Position numbers and translations under genes: made by a program
Assembly (NCBI RefSeq): GCF_000969825.1
Contig: NZ_KQ033919.1
Location: 2,536,671 to 2,600,670 of the forward strand
Reading direction: 5' to 3'
Source of the DNA: Parabacteroides gordonii MS-1 = DSM 23371
GTDB lineage: Bacteria; Bacteroidota; Bacteroidia; Bacteroidales; Tannerellaceae
DNA length: 64,000 nt
Part shown: positions 43,716 to 52,834 of the stretch, piece by piece
How positions within the stretch are numbered: position 1 is the stretch's first letter
Layout of the letters: the number at the start of each line of letters is the position of its first letter
Notes under the pieces: model-generated
The model's database searches: none
Told to the model about the DNA's origin: nothing
Seen by the model: only the letters and a program-made list of their open reading frames with translations

Positions 43716-45294
43716 TCTTAAAATCATCAGTACCTCTTTTGAATGGTTTCTTGAATGCACGACCTTCTCCGCGTTTTCTGTCTCCGAAGCTCTTTTTATT
43801 CTTTGAGTATTTATCGTCGTCGTCGTTGTAGCGCATCTTGACAGGGCGTTTCTCACCGGCTTTGCGCAATACGGGGCGGTCGCCGGCAAACTGTTTGCGG
43901 GCAGGGCGTCCGTCGTTACGTTCTTCACCGAAGAAGCGTTTGCCGGGAGCAGCTGAAGCGCGTTCGCTTTCATCTTCGCTATGGGCGGCGGCAAAGCGGC
44001 GTTCGGGGCGATCCAGGCGGTCGGACTTGAAGTTGGGACGCGAAGGACGGTCGTTGCCGCGGCTTCCGTATTCTTTTCTCGGAAATTCCGTTTTAGGACG
44101 TGAGTTGCCGGAAGAGGATTCTCCCCCTTCTTCGTTCAATGCTTTCTTATAGTCTTTGTTCTTTCCTTCAAAGATATCGTAGCAACGGTATTCGCAATCG
44201 AGCGAGCCGTTGATCAGCTTCATCTTCTCGCTCGGACGCAGCCCGATCTTGTCAAAGCATTCGTCTTTGTAGCTTAAGATCCACACTTTATAACCGGTGA
44301 ATACATGCTTGATGCGTTCGCCGATCATATTATAAAGTCCCAGCAGGTCGCGGGAAGAGATACGTTCGCCGTAAGGAGGGTTGGTAACCATGATGCCCGG
44401 TTGCGGGGCATCGGCATATTGCTGGAAGGGCAATGTCTTCAGGTCGATGTATTTAACGAGTCCGGCACTGCGTATGTTCTTCTGTGCGATCTCGATAGCG
44501 GCCGGGTTGATATCCGAACCGTAGCATTTGAAGGTGAACTCGCGTTCCCTGCTTTCGTCGTTATAGATACGGTCGAACAGTTCCTGGTCGAAATCGATCC
44601 ATTTCTCGAAGGCAAATTCCTTGCGGTGGATACCCGGGGCGATGTTGAGCGCGATCATAGCCGCTTCGATCAGCAGGGTTCCCGAACCACACATGGGATC
44701 GACGAAGTTTGAATCGCCTTTCCAACCTGTTTTCAGGATCATACCGGCAGCCAGTACCTCGTTCAGCGGGGCTTCGGTCTGTTCGACACGGTAGCCGCGT
44801 TTGTGGAGGCTCTCGCCCGAACTGTCGATCGACAATGTACAGTCGTTGTGTGAGATATGTATATTGATATACAGATCCGGATTGTTTACACGTACGGAAG
44901 GACGCTTGTTGTGCTTCTCCATGAAGTAGTCGACAATAGCATCTTTTGTGCGGTAGGCAACGAACTTTGAATGGTTGAAGTCATCGGAATAGATCACGGA
45001 GTCGATCGCGAAGGTCTTGTCCAGCGACATATAGTTTTCCCATACTACTTTTTTTACTTCCTTGTAAACCGTATCGGCGTCTTTGGCTTTGAATCGATAG
45101 ATCGGTTTCAGGATGCGCAGTGCGGTGCGGCAACAGAAGTTTGCTTTGTAAAGCACTTCCTTATCTCCTGTGAAGGATACCATCCGGCGTCCGATCTCTA
45201 TGTCGTTGGCGCCAATAGCTAATAACTCACCGGCCAGTATTTCTTCTAACCCGTAAAGGGTTTTGGCCACCATGTCAAATGTCTCGTTACTCAT
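43699..45294 (-). CDS. THUMP-domain class I RNA methyltransferase
   Basis: A 531-residue protein: a THUMP domain (about residues 45-155), a Rossmann methyltransferase with 'DPMCGSGTLLIEAA' (about 199-212) as SAM motif and 'TNPPYGER' (about 307-314) as the amino-methyltransferase motif, as in the N-terminal half of RlmL that makes m2G in 23S rRNA. The last 130 residues are a charged, disordered tail rich in Arg, Lys, Gly and Asp ('KRGEGRAFKKPFKRG'), probably for RNA binding. It lies 24 bases after the serine acetyltransferase gene. Confidence 0.85.
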   Translation of the reverse strand: MSNETFDMVAKTLYGLEEILAGELLAIGANDIEIGRRMVSFTGDKEVLYKANFCCRTALRILKPIYRFKAKDADTVYKEVKKVVWENYMSLDKTFAIDSVIYSDDFNHSKFVAYRTKDAIVDYFMEKHNKRPSVRVNNPDLYINIHISHNDCTLSIDSSGESLHKRGYRVEQTEAPLNEVLAAGMILKTGWKGDSNFVDPMCGSGTLLIEAAMIALNIAPGIHRKEFAFEKWIDFDQELFDRIYNDESREREFTFKCYGSDINPAAIEIAQKNIRSAGLVKYIDLKTLPFQQYADAPQPGIMVTNPPYGERISSRDLLGLYNMIGERIKHVFTGYKVWILSYKDECFDKIGLRPSEKMKLINGSLDCEYRCYDIFEGKNKDYKKALNEEGGESSSGNSRPKTEFPRKEYGSRGNDRPSRPNFKSDRLDRPERRFAAAHSEDESERASAAPGKRFFGEERNDGRPARKQFAGDRPVLRKAGEKRPVKMRYNDDDDKYSKNKKSFGDRKRGEGRAFKKPFKRGTDDFKNDFED

Positions 45295-45318
45295 TTGTGT
45301 GCGTTGTAAGAAAAGATA

Positions 45319-46218
45319 TTATTTAGTTACTTTATTTTGCGTGATTACATCGCCGGGAGGAACATCCCCGGTGATCCATACGTTACCACAGATCGTAGCG
45401 CCTTTACCGATCCGTATCTTTCCGAGCAATGTCGCGTTGGAATAGACGGTTACATCGTCTTCAAGGATCGGGTGGCGGGCTACGCCACGGATAGCATTCC
45501 CATTCTCGTCGGGAGGTAGCTTTTCTCCTGCAAGGCTGACACCCTGGAAGATACGTACACGGTTTCCGATGATACTGGTTTCGCCGATCACGGTTCCTGT
45601 CCCGTGGTCGATAGAGAAATAGTGTCCTATCTCAGCGCCCGGATGAATATCGATACCTGTCTCGGAGTGAGCCATTTCGGTGATCATACGGGGGATGAAA
45701 GGAACGTTCAGCTTATAGAGCTGGTGTGCGATGCGGTAGTTGCAGATTGCCCGGAACCCCGGATAGCAGAATATGACTTCGTTGATGTTCTGTGCAGCCG
45801 GATCACCGTTGTAGGCGGCTTCGGCATCGGTGGCAAGCAGGCTTCGCATTTCCGGCAGGGTAGCGATAAATGCTTCGGTAAGCTCTTCCGCCCTTGCCTG
45901 GATTTTTTCTTCCGGGCAGGAGGTACAGCTCGTATCGGCCAGGCAAAGTCCGGCATAGATTTGCCGGCAGAGCAAGGTGTGCAAGGTTTCTATATTTACT
46001 CCGGTATGGAAGCGGATCGTTTGTTTGCTGATCCGCGCATTCCCGTAGTAGCCCGGAAACAGGATTGCACGGCACAGGTCTATGATGTCCTTCAGTACCT
46101 CTCCTGAAGGTAGTGCTTCTTCGTCACGGTAGGCATGGAACAGTTGTTTGTACGAGCTCTCGTCCGAAAGCTTCTCTACTGTTTCATTCAGTACCTTGCT
46201 ATGCTTTTGCAATCCCAT
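45319..46218 (-). CDS. Serine O-acetyltransferase (CysE/EpsC type)
   Basis: A 299-residue enzyme that acetylates serine for cysteine synthesis. The N-terminal helical domain (about residues 1-165) precedes a left-handed beta-helix of hexapeptide repeats with the catalytic 'DIHPGAEIG', 'DHGTGTVIGE' and 'GVSLAG' (about 190-235), then 'ARHPILEDDV'. It resembles the EpsC-like Bacteroidetes branch. A promoter -7 box lies upstream at 46249-46242, so it heads the minus-strand operon down to 38756. Confidence 0.9.
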   Translation of the reverse strand: MGLQKHSKVLNETVEKLSDESSYKQLFHAYRDEEALPSGEVLKDIIDLCRAILFPGYYGNARISKQTIRFHTGVNIETLHTLLCRQIYAGLCLADTSCTSCPEEKIQARAEELTEAFIATLPEMRSLLATDAEAAYNGDPAAQNINEVIFCYPGFRAICNYRIAHQLYKLNVPFIPRMITEMAHSETGIDIHPGAEIGHYFSIDHGTGTVIGETSIIGNRVRIFQGVSLAGEKLPPDENGNAIRGVARHPILEDDVTVYSNATLLGKIRIGKGATICGNVWITGDVPPGDVITQNKVTK

Positions 46219-46241
46219 TATTTTGAAAGTCTTATTTTGGG

Positions 46242-46249
46242 CAAAAGTA
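46242..46249 (-). promoter_or_regulatory. Promoter -7 box of the serine acetyltransferase operon
   Basis: TACTTTTG on the minus strand, ending 23 bases before the ATG; no clear -33 box is visible. Confidence 0.5.
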
Positions 46250-46277
46250 CATTAAATATCTGATATATGCGTACTTT

Positions 46278-46745
46278 TTAATAGGTTAAAGCTGCTGCTC
46301 TGAAATATGTTGTTGGTGGCTTCTGGTCGAGAAAGAAGTCAGAGATTGACACTTTGAAGATGATAAAACCATCGATAGTGTAATCGTATGAATAAGTTTC
46401 TGTCCATTTGTTGCCATCCTTATCTTGCCGGTCAACCGGGTTAGGGAGCGGTGTTTGTGCTTCCAGCTTATCGTCTCCAAAATCCAGATACATATAACAG
46501 CTGACCAATCCCGTATAATAGGCATTCATATAAAGATCGTAATCTTTATCTTTGATCCTGAAATCATAGGTATAGATTGGCTCTCCTTCTTCGTTACTGC
46601 TCAATTTCCAATCGTTCGATTTGACTTCTATTTCATCTTCTATTATCCAGTAGGTTGATGCACCGTCTCTGCCTGGCTCTCCTTGTGGTCCTTCGCACGA
46701 AACGAACAGGATCGCCATTAAAAATATCGCTAACAGATTCTTCAT
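46278..46745 (-). CDS. Small lipoprotein with collagen-like linker
   Basis: A 155-residue lipoprotein: lipobox 'ILFVSC' (Cys about residue 17), then 'GPQGEPGRDG', a short collagen-like Gly-x-y stretch (about 19-28), and a beta-rich domain with many Tyr and Asp. Such linkers recur in Bacteroides and Parabacteroides lipoproteins of unknown role. It lies 22 bases after the flavoprotein gene and is followed by the promoter region of the serine acetyltransferase operon. Confidence 0.65.
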   Translation of the reverse strand: MKNLLAIFLMAILFVSCEGPQGEPGRDGASTYWIIEDEIEVKSNDWKLSSNEEGEPIYTYDFRIKDKDYDLYMNAYYTGLVSCYMYLDFGDDKLEAQTPLPNPVDRQDKDGNKWTETYSYDYTIDGFIIFKVSISDFFLDQKPPTTYFRAAALTY

Positions 46746-46767
46746 AAATTCACTCTCTTATTAATGT

Positions 46768-47244
46768 TTAGTATTTCTTGTGTGGCGCCCCGAACTCTTT
46801 GCAAGTCACTTCATCGAGGTCTACCAGCCATATTTTCACGTTCTTTACTGCCGGATCCGAATAACGGAATTCTTTATCTGAATATTGTTTCATGATGATA
46901 TCCAGTGCTTCCGTTTTCTTGTCGAAATCTTCTTCAAACCGCACTTCTCCCCAGGCGATAACACTCTTTGAGCGCATACGATAGCTGCAAGCCACTTCGG
47001 GATGCTGGAATACCAGGTCGTGATCGGTACTGAATGTAATACAGATCTTCGGATTACGTTCCAGTATCGAGATGCTGCGGCCTTCCTGGGCGGAATGTAA
47101 ATAAATAACACCATCGCGATAGCCAAAGTTCATGGGAATTACATAAGGTGTACCATCCGTATCAGCCAAGCCGACGAAACAAACGTCGCAGCTGCGGATA
47201 ATTTCCTCTATATGTTCTTTCTCTGTGTGTACCAGTGTTTTCAT
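46768..47244 (-). CDS. Pyridoxamine 5'-phosphate oxidase-like FMN-binding protein
   Basis: A 158-residue split-barrel flavoprotein. The pattern 'CFVGLADTDGTPYVIPMNFGY' (about residues 22-42) and 'YLHSAQEGRS' (about 47-56) is that of the PPOx/NimA-like family, which binds FMN and reduces small substrates. The start is set at 47244, where a TATGTTTG promoter box (47274-47267) lies 22 bases upstream; a longer start at 47289 would overlap it. True pyridoxine oxidase activity is unlikely, and nitroimidazole-reductase-like (NimA) activity is only a possibility. Confidence 0.8.
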   Translation of the reverse strand: MKTLVHTEKEHIEEIIRSCDVCFVGLADTDGTPYVIPMNFGYRDGVIYLHSAQEGRSISILERNPKICITFSTDHDLVFQHPEVACSYRMRSKSVIAWGEVRFEEDFDKKTEALDIIMKQYSDKEFRYSDPAVKNVKIWLVDLDEVTCKEFGAPHKKY

Positions 47245-47266
47245 TGCCTTTTTAATTATGCTTTTG

Positions 47267-47274
47267 CAAACATA
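47267..47274 (-). promoter_or_regulatory. Promoter -7 box of the flavoprotein gene
   Basis: TATGTTTG on the minus strand; a T-rich stretch lies upstream but no clear -33 box. It excludes the longer start of the gene at 47289. Confidence 0.5.
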
Positions 47275-47366
47275 GCTAAAAAAGTTCAATTCTTCCGACT
47301 CACCGGCTAACTAATTCGTTTAATTTCTTCTTTCATCTTGTGTAGTATCACAGATTAGGTAATTTT

Positions 47367-47408
47367 TGTTTCATCTGGGAGAAACAACTGTTTCTCCCAG
47401 ATGAAACA
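47367..47408. repeat. Perfect 19-bp inverted repeat after the PAP2 gene
   Basis: Arms 47367-47385 and 47390-47408 with a 4-base loop (AACT), starting one base beyond the PAP2 stop codon. No T run follows on either strand, so it is not a standard intrinsic terminator, though it could block read-through or stabilise the 3' end. Confidence 0.75.
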
Positions 47409-47409
47409 T

Positions 47410-48806
47410 TTACCAGAATAAAGCCGTTACCGCGGCACCGATCGTGAAATAATGCATTTTGTGTTTACTGTAATGAAGGTCGTCGTATACAGGTTTTTCT
47501 TCGCCCGGATTCATTAATATCTGGTAAGGAGCGTTCAGGAAGGTGTAGTCGTAATCCACATACATGCGGATACCCAGGTTCCGGTTGATAATGCCTGTCG
47601 CAGAAATTCCGGTACGCATAATGACGTTGCTGCTGCTCCTGCCTTTCATAAAGATGACATTGTCTTTTTTAGTATAAGGAGCTTTCCTTTCTTGCAAATC
47701 CATTTCAACATCATTCCCTATCAACTGGGAATAGCCTGCCTGGAATTTGGTGCCCAGTAATAGCTTTCCTGCTGCTGGTAGTGAAAAGTAAGGGCCGGCG
47801 GTAAAGGTGAAGATGCTTGTCGGATCAGCATGAACCTGGGTGATGTTATATTTCTCGGAAGGGGAATTCCCGGTGAATAAGGACATATCGAAAGCCATCG
47901 GGCTGGTAATCGCTGTAATTTCGGCACCGACACCGATATAAGGGTTAAAGAAATAACCACCTTTGGCACTGATATGAGTAGCACCCGGTGAAGAAAGCCG
48001 GATATTTTTCCCGATCTCGATACTTCCGTTTACAATGCTGTATCCCACACCGAATTCAAGGAATGACGGCCGGCCGCCTTTAGGAGCCGTTTCCCTTATT
48101 TTGTCGGGCAGGTTCAATCCTTTGTCTTTAAATATAAGATCCCCCAGAAAGTAACCGAGTTCGGTAGACAATATCCCGATACCCGCACCTGCCAGTACGT
48201 CGCTCAGCCAGTGGCGATTATTCAACTGGCGGCTGAATGCGGTGGCGGTGGCAACCGTATATCCTCCGATACTGTATAAAGGGCTGCGGGTGAGCCCGTA
48301 TTCTTTGTGCATGATCGTGGCAGCCATGAAAGCCGTGGCAGTGTGTCCGGAAGGAAAGGAGTTGTTAGCCGAACCGTCCGGGCGCGTCCGGTGGATGGAA
48401 TACTTCATGCTGTTTACCGTGATTCCCATCAGCGTCATCGCGAAAGCATCCGAAGCCAGCATTCGTCCCCATGAACTACGGCTTTCCACGCCCCCCAGCT
48501 TCATTCCGATTACGGCGGCCAAAGGGGCATATTGCAGGAAATCGTCGTAGCGGTAATGGAAGTTCGGAGCATAAGAGTCCTCATAGTCCGGAACTTGCTT
48601 CCCTGACTGTAAGTCAACGCTGATATGGCAAACAGGGGTACCGGGATATGCAGCATTTTGAAAACCTTATTGTCTGATATTTTATTGAAAGCAGCTTCAA
48701 ACTCATGTGTTGTATGCACGGCAACTACACTGTCTTTCTGTTGGGAAGAAACCGTTGTACTGTAAAGTGCGACAACTATGAGACACAGTATTTTATGATG
48801 TAACAT
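47410..48806 (-). pseudogene. PAP2 phosphatase/beta-barrel gene broken by a -1 frameshift
   Basis: Two overlapping frames make up one gene. The 5' part (48806 to about 48580) encodes a signal peptide and 'ISALTYSQGSKFRTMR'. One base is then missing around 48576-48581, and the reading continues in another frame as 'SYAPNFHYRYDDFLQYAPL' and 'AAVIGMKLGG'. The catalytic PAP2 motifs all lie in the 3' part: 'KYSIHRTRP', 'SFPSGHT' and 'SRQLNNRHWLSDVL'. The C-terminal 200 residues look like an outer-membrane beta-barrel ending in Trp. A working protein would be about 465 residues and dephosphorylate lipid or undecaprenyl phosphates. The break could be a real mutation or a sequencing error. Confidence 0.75.
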
Positions 48807-48949
48807 GCAAATCCATAATTTATCCGGTGAAAATAGATTATTTCCTGATAAGAAACGGAATATATCAGTTAATTATTGCACGGTAAAGAATGCTTAGTTT
48901 ATTTCCCCCGAAAAGCATGGGTTTGATTGGCGAAATTTTTCTTTAATCG

Positions 48950-48981
48950 TTTGCGTGATACGTGTATTTAGCATACCTTTG
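48950..48981 (+). promoter_or_regulatory. Promoter of the fumarate reductase operon
   Basis: TTTG (48950-48953), a 20-base spacer and TACCTTTG (48974-48981). The ATG is 64 bases downstream, leaving an AT-rich leader. Confidence 0.8.
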
Positions 48982-49045
48982 CGTGATAATTAAGCTAGTT
49001 GAAACGAATCTTTAAAAACAATTAAATAACTTAAATTATTATCTT

Positions 49046-49771
49046 ATGTGGTTACTTAATTCTTCTATCGGGAAAAAGCTGATAATGAGTGTATCAGGCC
49101 TTTTTCTTGTTTTGTTCTTATTGTTCCACTTGTCAATGAATGTGGCGGCAGCTTTCTCGGGAGAAGCCTATAACATGATTTGCTCATTGTTGGGAGCTAA
49201 TTGGTATGCTGTTGCTGCTACTTTGGTACTTGCGGCAGGAGTTGTGATTCACTTTGTGTATGCTGTTCTTCTGACACTGCAGAACCGTAAGGCCCGCGGT
49301 AACGACCGTTATGCAATTAACGCTCGTCCGAAAGGTGTGGAATGGGCATCTCAGAACATGCTGGTACTGGGTATTATCATTATCCTGTTCATGGTGTTGC
49401 ACTTCAGCCAGTTCTGGTATAAGATGATGTTCGCCGAACTTCTGGGCAATCACATGGTAACTCTTTGCGACGGAACGACCACCGTATCTCCTCAGGACGG
49501 TGCAGCATTCATCAACTACTATTTCCAGGGTAATATCCTGAACACAGTTCTTTACCTGGTATGGTATGTAGCTTTGTGGTTCCACCTGACTCATGGTTTC
49601 TGGAGCGCTATCCAGACAATCGGTTGGAGTAATACAATCTGGATGAACCGTTGGATCTGTATCTCTAAGGTTCTTGCAACAGTAATCTGTGTAGTGTTTG
49701 CTATCATTACTATCGTTTTCTACCTGAATGGTGTAGGTGGTGACTATGTAGCTGTTTGTGCAGGACATTAA
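49046..49771 (+). CDS. frdC: Fumarate reductase/succinate dehydrogenase cytochrome b subunit
   Basis: A 241-residue membrane subunit with five helices, typical of the single large cytochrome b of Bacteroidetes (type B) enzymes. 'SVSGLFLVLFLLFHLSMN' (about residues 12-29) begins helix I and includes a candidate haem-ligand His; further His residues occur in helices II, IV and V ('FVYAVLLTLQ', 'LWFHLTHGFW'). It would bind two haems and menaquinone and anchor the other subunits to the inner membrane. First gene of frdCAB, 33 bases before frdA. Confidence 0.9.
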   Translation: MWLLNSSIGKKLIMSVSGLFLVLFLLFHLSMNVAAAFSGEAYNMICSLLGANWYAVAATLVLAAGVVIHFVYAVLLTLQNRKARGNDRYAINARPKGVEWASQNMLVLGIIIILFMVLHFSQFWYKMMFAELLGNHMVTLCDGTTTVSPQDGAAFINYYFQGNILNTVLYLVWYVALWFHLTHGFWSAIQTIGWSNTIWMNRWICISKVLATVICVVFAIITIVFYLNGVGGDYVAVCAGH

Positions 49772-49804
49772 TTTAAGGTGTAACAATATTGAAAATAAAT
49801 CATT

Positions 49805-51748
49805 ATGACTCAAATAGATTCTAAAATCCCTCAGGGCCCGTTGGCTGAGAAGTGGAAAAATTATAAAGATCATCAGAAACTGGTGAACCCCGCGAACAAA
49901 CGTCGTCTGGACGTGATTGTAGTAGGTACAGGTCTGGCAGGTGCTTCTGCTGCTGCCTCTCTGGCTGAAATGGGATTCAACGTATTGAACTTCTGTATCC
50001 AGGATTCACCCCGTCGTGCTCACTCTATCGCTGCACAGGGTGGTATCAATGCTGCAAAGAATTATCAGAATGATGGTGACTCTGTTTACCGTCTGTTCTA
50101 CGATACAATTAAAGGTGGTGACTACCGTGCCCGCGAAGCAAACGTTTATCGTCTGGCTGAAGTGTCAAACTCTATTATCGACCAGTGCGTAGCACAGGGT
50201 GTTCCTTTCGCCCGCGAATACGGTGGTCTGCTGGATAACCGTTCATTCGGTGGTGCTCAGGTATCCCGTACGTTCTATGCCCGCGGTCAGACCGGACAGC
50301 AGTTGTTGCTGGGTGCTTACTCTGCTTTGAGCCGTATGATCGGTTTGAACAAAGTAAAGATGTATACTCGCCACGAAATGTTGGACGTTGTTAAGGTGGA
50401 TGGCCGTGCCCGCGGTATCATTGCACGTAACCTGATCACAGGTCAGATCGAACGTTTCTCTGCTCACGCAGTAGTGGTGGCAACAGGTGGTTATGTAAAT
50501 ACCTTCTTCCTGTCTACTAACGCAATGGCTTCCAACGGTTCTGCTGCATGGCAGTGCTACAAGAAAGGTGCTTACTTCGCTAACCCTTGTATGGTGCAGA
50601 TCCACCCGACTTGTGTACCGGTGAAAGGCGACTACCAGTCTAAGCTGACTTTGATGTCTGAATCATTGCGTAACGACGGTCGTATCTGGGTTCCGAAGAA
50701 ACTGGAAGATGCAAAAGCATTACAGGCTGGAACAAAGAAAGGTAAAGACATTCCTGAAGCAGACCGCGACTACTATCTGGAACGTCGTTATCCGGCATTC
50801 GGTAACCTGGTTCCGCGTGACGTGGCTTCACGTGCCGCTAAAGAACGTTGCGACGCCGGTTTCGGTGTGAACAACACTGGTCTGGCCGTGTTCCTTGACT
50901 TCTCCGACGCCATCAACCGTCTGGGTAAAGATGTTGTAAAAGCTAAATATGGTAACTTGTTCGACATGTACGAAGAAATTACCAACGACGATCCATACGA
51001 AACTCCGATGATGATTTATCCTGCATTGCACTACTCGATGGGTGGTCTGTGGGTTGACTATGAATTGATGACTTCTATTCCGGGTCTGTTCGCTATCGGT
51101 GAAGCAAACTTCTCTGACCACGGAGCTAACCGTCTGGGTGCTTCTGCGTTGATGCAGGGATTGGCCGATGGCTACTTTGTATTGCCTTATACAATTCAGA
51201 ACTATCTGTCAGACCAGATTCAGGTTCCGCGTTTCAGCACCGACCTGCCTGAGTTTGCAGAAGCTGAAAAGGGTATCAAAGACCGCATCAAGAAATTGAT
51301 GAGCGTCAAGGGTAAAGAGTCGGTAGATTCTATCCATAAGAAACTGGGTCATATCATGTGGGAACATGTAGGTATGGCACGTGATGCAAAAGGTTTGCAG
51401 GAAGCGATCCAGATGTTGAAAGAGCTGAAGAAAGAGTTCTGGAGTAATGTATATATCCCGGGTGAAGCCGATAACCTGAATGTAGAGTTGGATAAGGCAT
51501 TGCGTTTGGCTGACTTTATTGAGATTGGTACATTGATGGCACACGATGCATTGGATCGTGCCGAATCTTGTGGAGGACACTTCCGTACAGAACACCAGAC
51601 CGAGGAAGGCGAAGCCCTGCGTCATGACGATAAGTTCATGTACGTATCTTGTTGGGAATACCAGGGTGAAGACAAAGACCCGGTTATGCTGAAGGAAGAT
51701 TTGAACTATCAGTTCGTTGTTCCTCAAACACGTAACTACAAGAAGTAA
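49805..51748 (+). CDS. frdA: Fumarate reductase/succinate dehydrogenase flavoprotein subunit
   Basis: A 647-residue catalytic subunit. The FAD-binding N-terminus contains '[19 protein letters not shown]' (about residues 38-56), the covalent FAD His lies in '[15 protein letters not shown]' (about 74-88), and '[10 protein letters not shown]' (about 408) and the dicarboxylate-binding '[10 protein letters not shown]' (about 438) follow. In Bacteroidales it runs as fumarate reductase, producing succinate and reoxidising menaquinol. It is followed by frdB after 27 bases. Confidence 0.95.
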   Translation: MTQIDSKIPQGPLAEKWKNYKDHQKLVNPANKRRLDVIVVGTGLAGASAAASLAEMGFNVLNFCIQDSPRRAHSIAAQGGINAAKNYQNDGDSVYRLFYDTIKGGDYRAREANVYRLAEVSNSIIDQCVAQGVPFAREYGGLLDNRSFGGAQVSRTFYARGQTGQQLLLGAYSALSRMIGLNKVKMYTRHEMLDVVKVDGRARGIIARNLITGQIERFSAHAVVVATGGYVNTFFLSTNAMASNGSAAWQCYKKGAYFANPCMVQIHPTCVPVKGDYQSKLTLMSESLRNDGRIWVPKKLEDAKALQAGTKKGKDIPEADRDYYLERRYPAFGNLVPRDVASRAAKERCDAGFGVNNTGLAVFLDFSDAINRLGKDVVKAKYGNLFDMYEEITNDDPYETPMMIYPALHYSMGGLWVDYELMTSIPGLFAIGEANFSDHGANRLGASALMQGLADGYFVLPYTIQNYLSDQIQVPRFSTDLPEFAEAEKGIKDRIKKLMSVKGKESVDSIHKKLGHIMWEHVGMARDAKGLQEAIQMLKELKKEFWSNVYIPGEADNLNVELDKALRLADFIEIGTLMAHDALDRAESCGGHFRTEHQTEEGEALRHDDKFMYVSCWEYQGEDKDPVMLKEDLNYQFVVPQTRNYKK

Positions 51749-51775
51749 TAATCATCAATCACAAAAATTAGAATC

Positions 51776-52531
51776 ATGGATAAAGATATAAAAGTAACAC
51801 TTAAAGTTTGGCGTCAGAAAGGTCCGAAAGATAAAGGACAATTTGAGACTTACCAAATAGACAAAATCAATCAGAGTGTTTCTTTCCTGGAAATGTTAGA
51901 CATTTTGAATGAACGTTTGGTCAGTGAAGGTAAAGAGCCGATCGTATTCGACCACGACTGTCGTGAAGGTATCTGCGGTATGTGTTCATTATATGTAAAC
52001 GGACATCCGCACGGACCTGCAACCGGTGCAACTACTTGCCAGCTTTATATGCGTCGTTTCAACGATGGCGAAACGATTACGATCGAACCGTGGCGTTCTG
52101 CCGGTTTCCCGGTAATCCGCGACTTAATGGTAGACCGTTATGCTTACGATAAAATCATCCAGGCAGGTGGTTTCACCTCTGTGAATACAGGTGGTGTACC
52201 TGATGCGAATGCTATACCTATCCCTCGTGCAGATGCTGAAATGGCTATGGATGCTGCTGCATGTATCGGTTGTGGTGCTTGTGCTGCTGCTTGTAAGAAT
52301 GGTTCGGCTATGCTGTTCGTTTCTGCAAAGGTGAGCCAGTTGGCATTGCTTCCCCAGGGTAAGGTGGAGGCTGCTCGCCGTGCGAAAGCAATGGTTGCCA
52401 AGATGGACGAACTGGGCTTCGGTAACTGTACCAACACGCGTGCTTGCGAAATGGAATGTCCGAAGAACATCTCTGTCAGCAACATCGCCCGTTTGAACCG
52501 TGAGTTCATCTGTGCTAAATTGCAAGACTAA
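51776..52531 (+). CDS. frdB: Fumarate reductase/succinate dehydrogenase iron-sulfur subunit
   Basis: A 251-residue electron-transfer subunit. The N-terminal ferredoxin domain carries the [2Fe-2S] ligands in '[12 protein letters not shown]' (about residues 62-73); the C-terminal domain has '[14 protein letters not shown]' (about 163-176) and '[14 protein letters not shown]' (about 220-233) for the other clusters. It links the flavoprotein to the cytochrome. A clear terminator follows. Confidence 0.95.
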   Translation: MDKDIKVTLKVWRQKGPKDKGQFETYQIDKINQSVSFLEMLDILNERLVSEGKEPIVFDHDCREGICGMCSLYVNGHPHGPATGATTCQLYMRRFNDGETITIEPWRSAGFPVIRDLMVDRYAYDKIIQAGGFTSVNTGGVPDANAIPIPRADAEMAMDAAACIGCGACAAACKNGSAMLFVSAKVSQLALLPQGKVEAARRAKAMVAKMDELGFGNCTNTRACEMECPKNISVSNIARLNREFICAKLQD

Positions 52532-52558
52532 TATACATATATATAATGTATAACCGGA

Positions 52559-52592
52559 GAGGCGTTGCTTATAGCAGCGCCTCTTCTTTTTT
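52559..52592 (+). terminator. Terminator of the frdCAB operon
   Basis: GAGGCGTTGC (52559-52568), loop TTATA and GCAGCGCCTC (52574-52583) form a 10-bp stem with one G-U pair, followed by a T-rich run. Confidence 0.85.
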
Positions 52593-52687
52593 GCCTCTAT
52601 TTTAACATTTGTGAAGCCATAGATAAATATATTGAATGTTGTTAGTGTTTCTTATATGCTATACAACACTAATTAGCACTTTAACTA

Positions 52688-52717
52688 TTGACAAGTTGGA
52701 GAATACCTGTATCTTTG
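52688..52717 (+). promoter_or_regulatory. Promoter of repeat-RNA copy 1
   Basis: TTG at 52688-52690, a 19-base spacer and TATCTTTG at 52710-52717; transcription would begin at about 52722-52725, where the conserved repeat starts. Confidence 0.7.
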
Positions 52718-52721
52718 TACT

Positions 52722-52832
52722 GTGGTTTTTTCATAATAGTATTAGATTTAAGGTTAACAAAGTTTGGTTAGGGCTTGTCGTGAGACAGGCTTTAATTGTT
52801 TATAGGGGTTTGCGTCCGGCATATCCCTTTTT
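52722..52832 (+). ncRNA. Candidate small RNA, copy 1
   Basis: About 90 bases (52722-52811) are nearly identical to 56028-56116, with one indel. They begin at the predicted start of the upstream promoter, contain no convincing reading frame, and include a stem with a GTGA tetraloop (AGGGCTTGTC paired with GACAGGCTTT) near 52768-52791. The transcript would end at a terminator-like stem and T run at 52804-52834 that reaches the stop codon of the convergent AraC gene. The RNA family was not identified. Confidence 0.55.
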
Positions 52833-52834
52833 TT
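52804..52834 (+). terminator. Terminator-like stem after repeat-RNA copy 1
   Basis: AGGGGTTTGC pairs with GCATATCCCT (one mismatch, one G-U) around a 5-base loop and is followed by seven to eight T. It touches the stop codon of the minus-strand AraC gene. Confidence 0.6.

Noticed and set aside
43716-43994. Long N-terminal extension of the dipeptidyl peptidase
   Set aside because: It lies inside the low-complexity tail of the methyltransferase gene and would bury the signal peptide.
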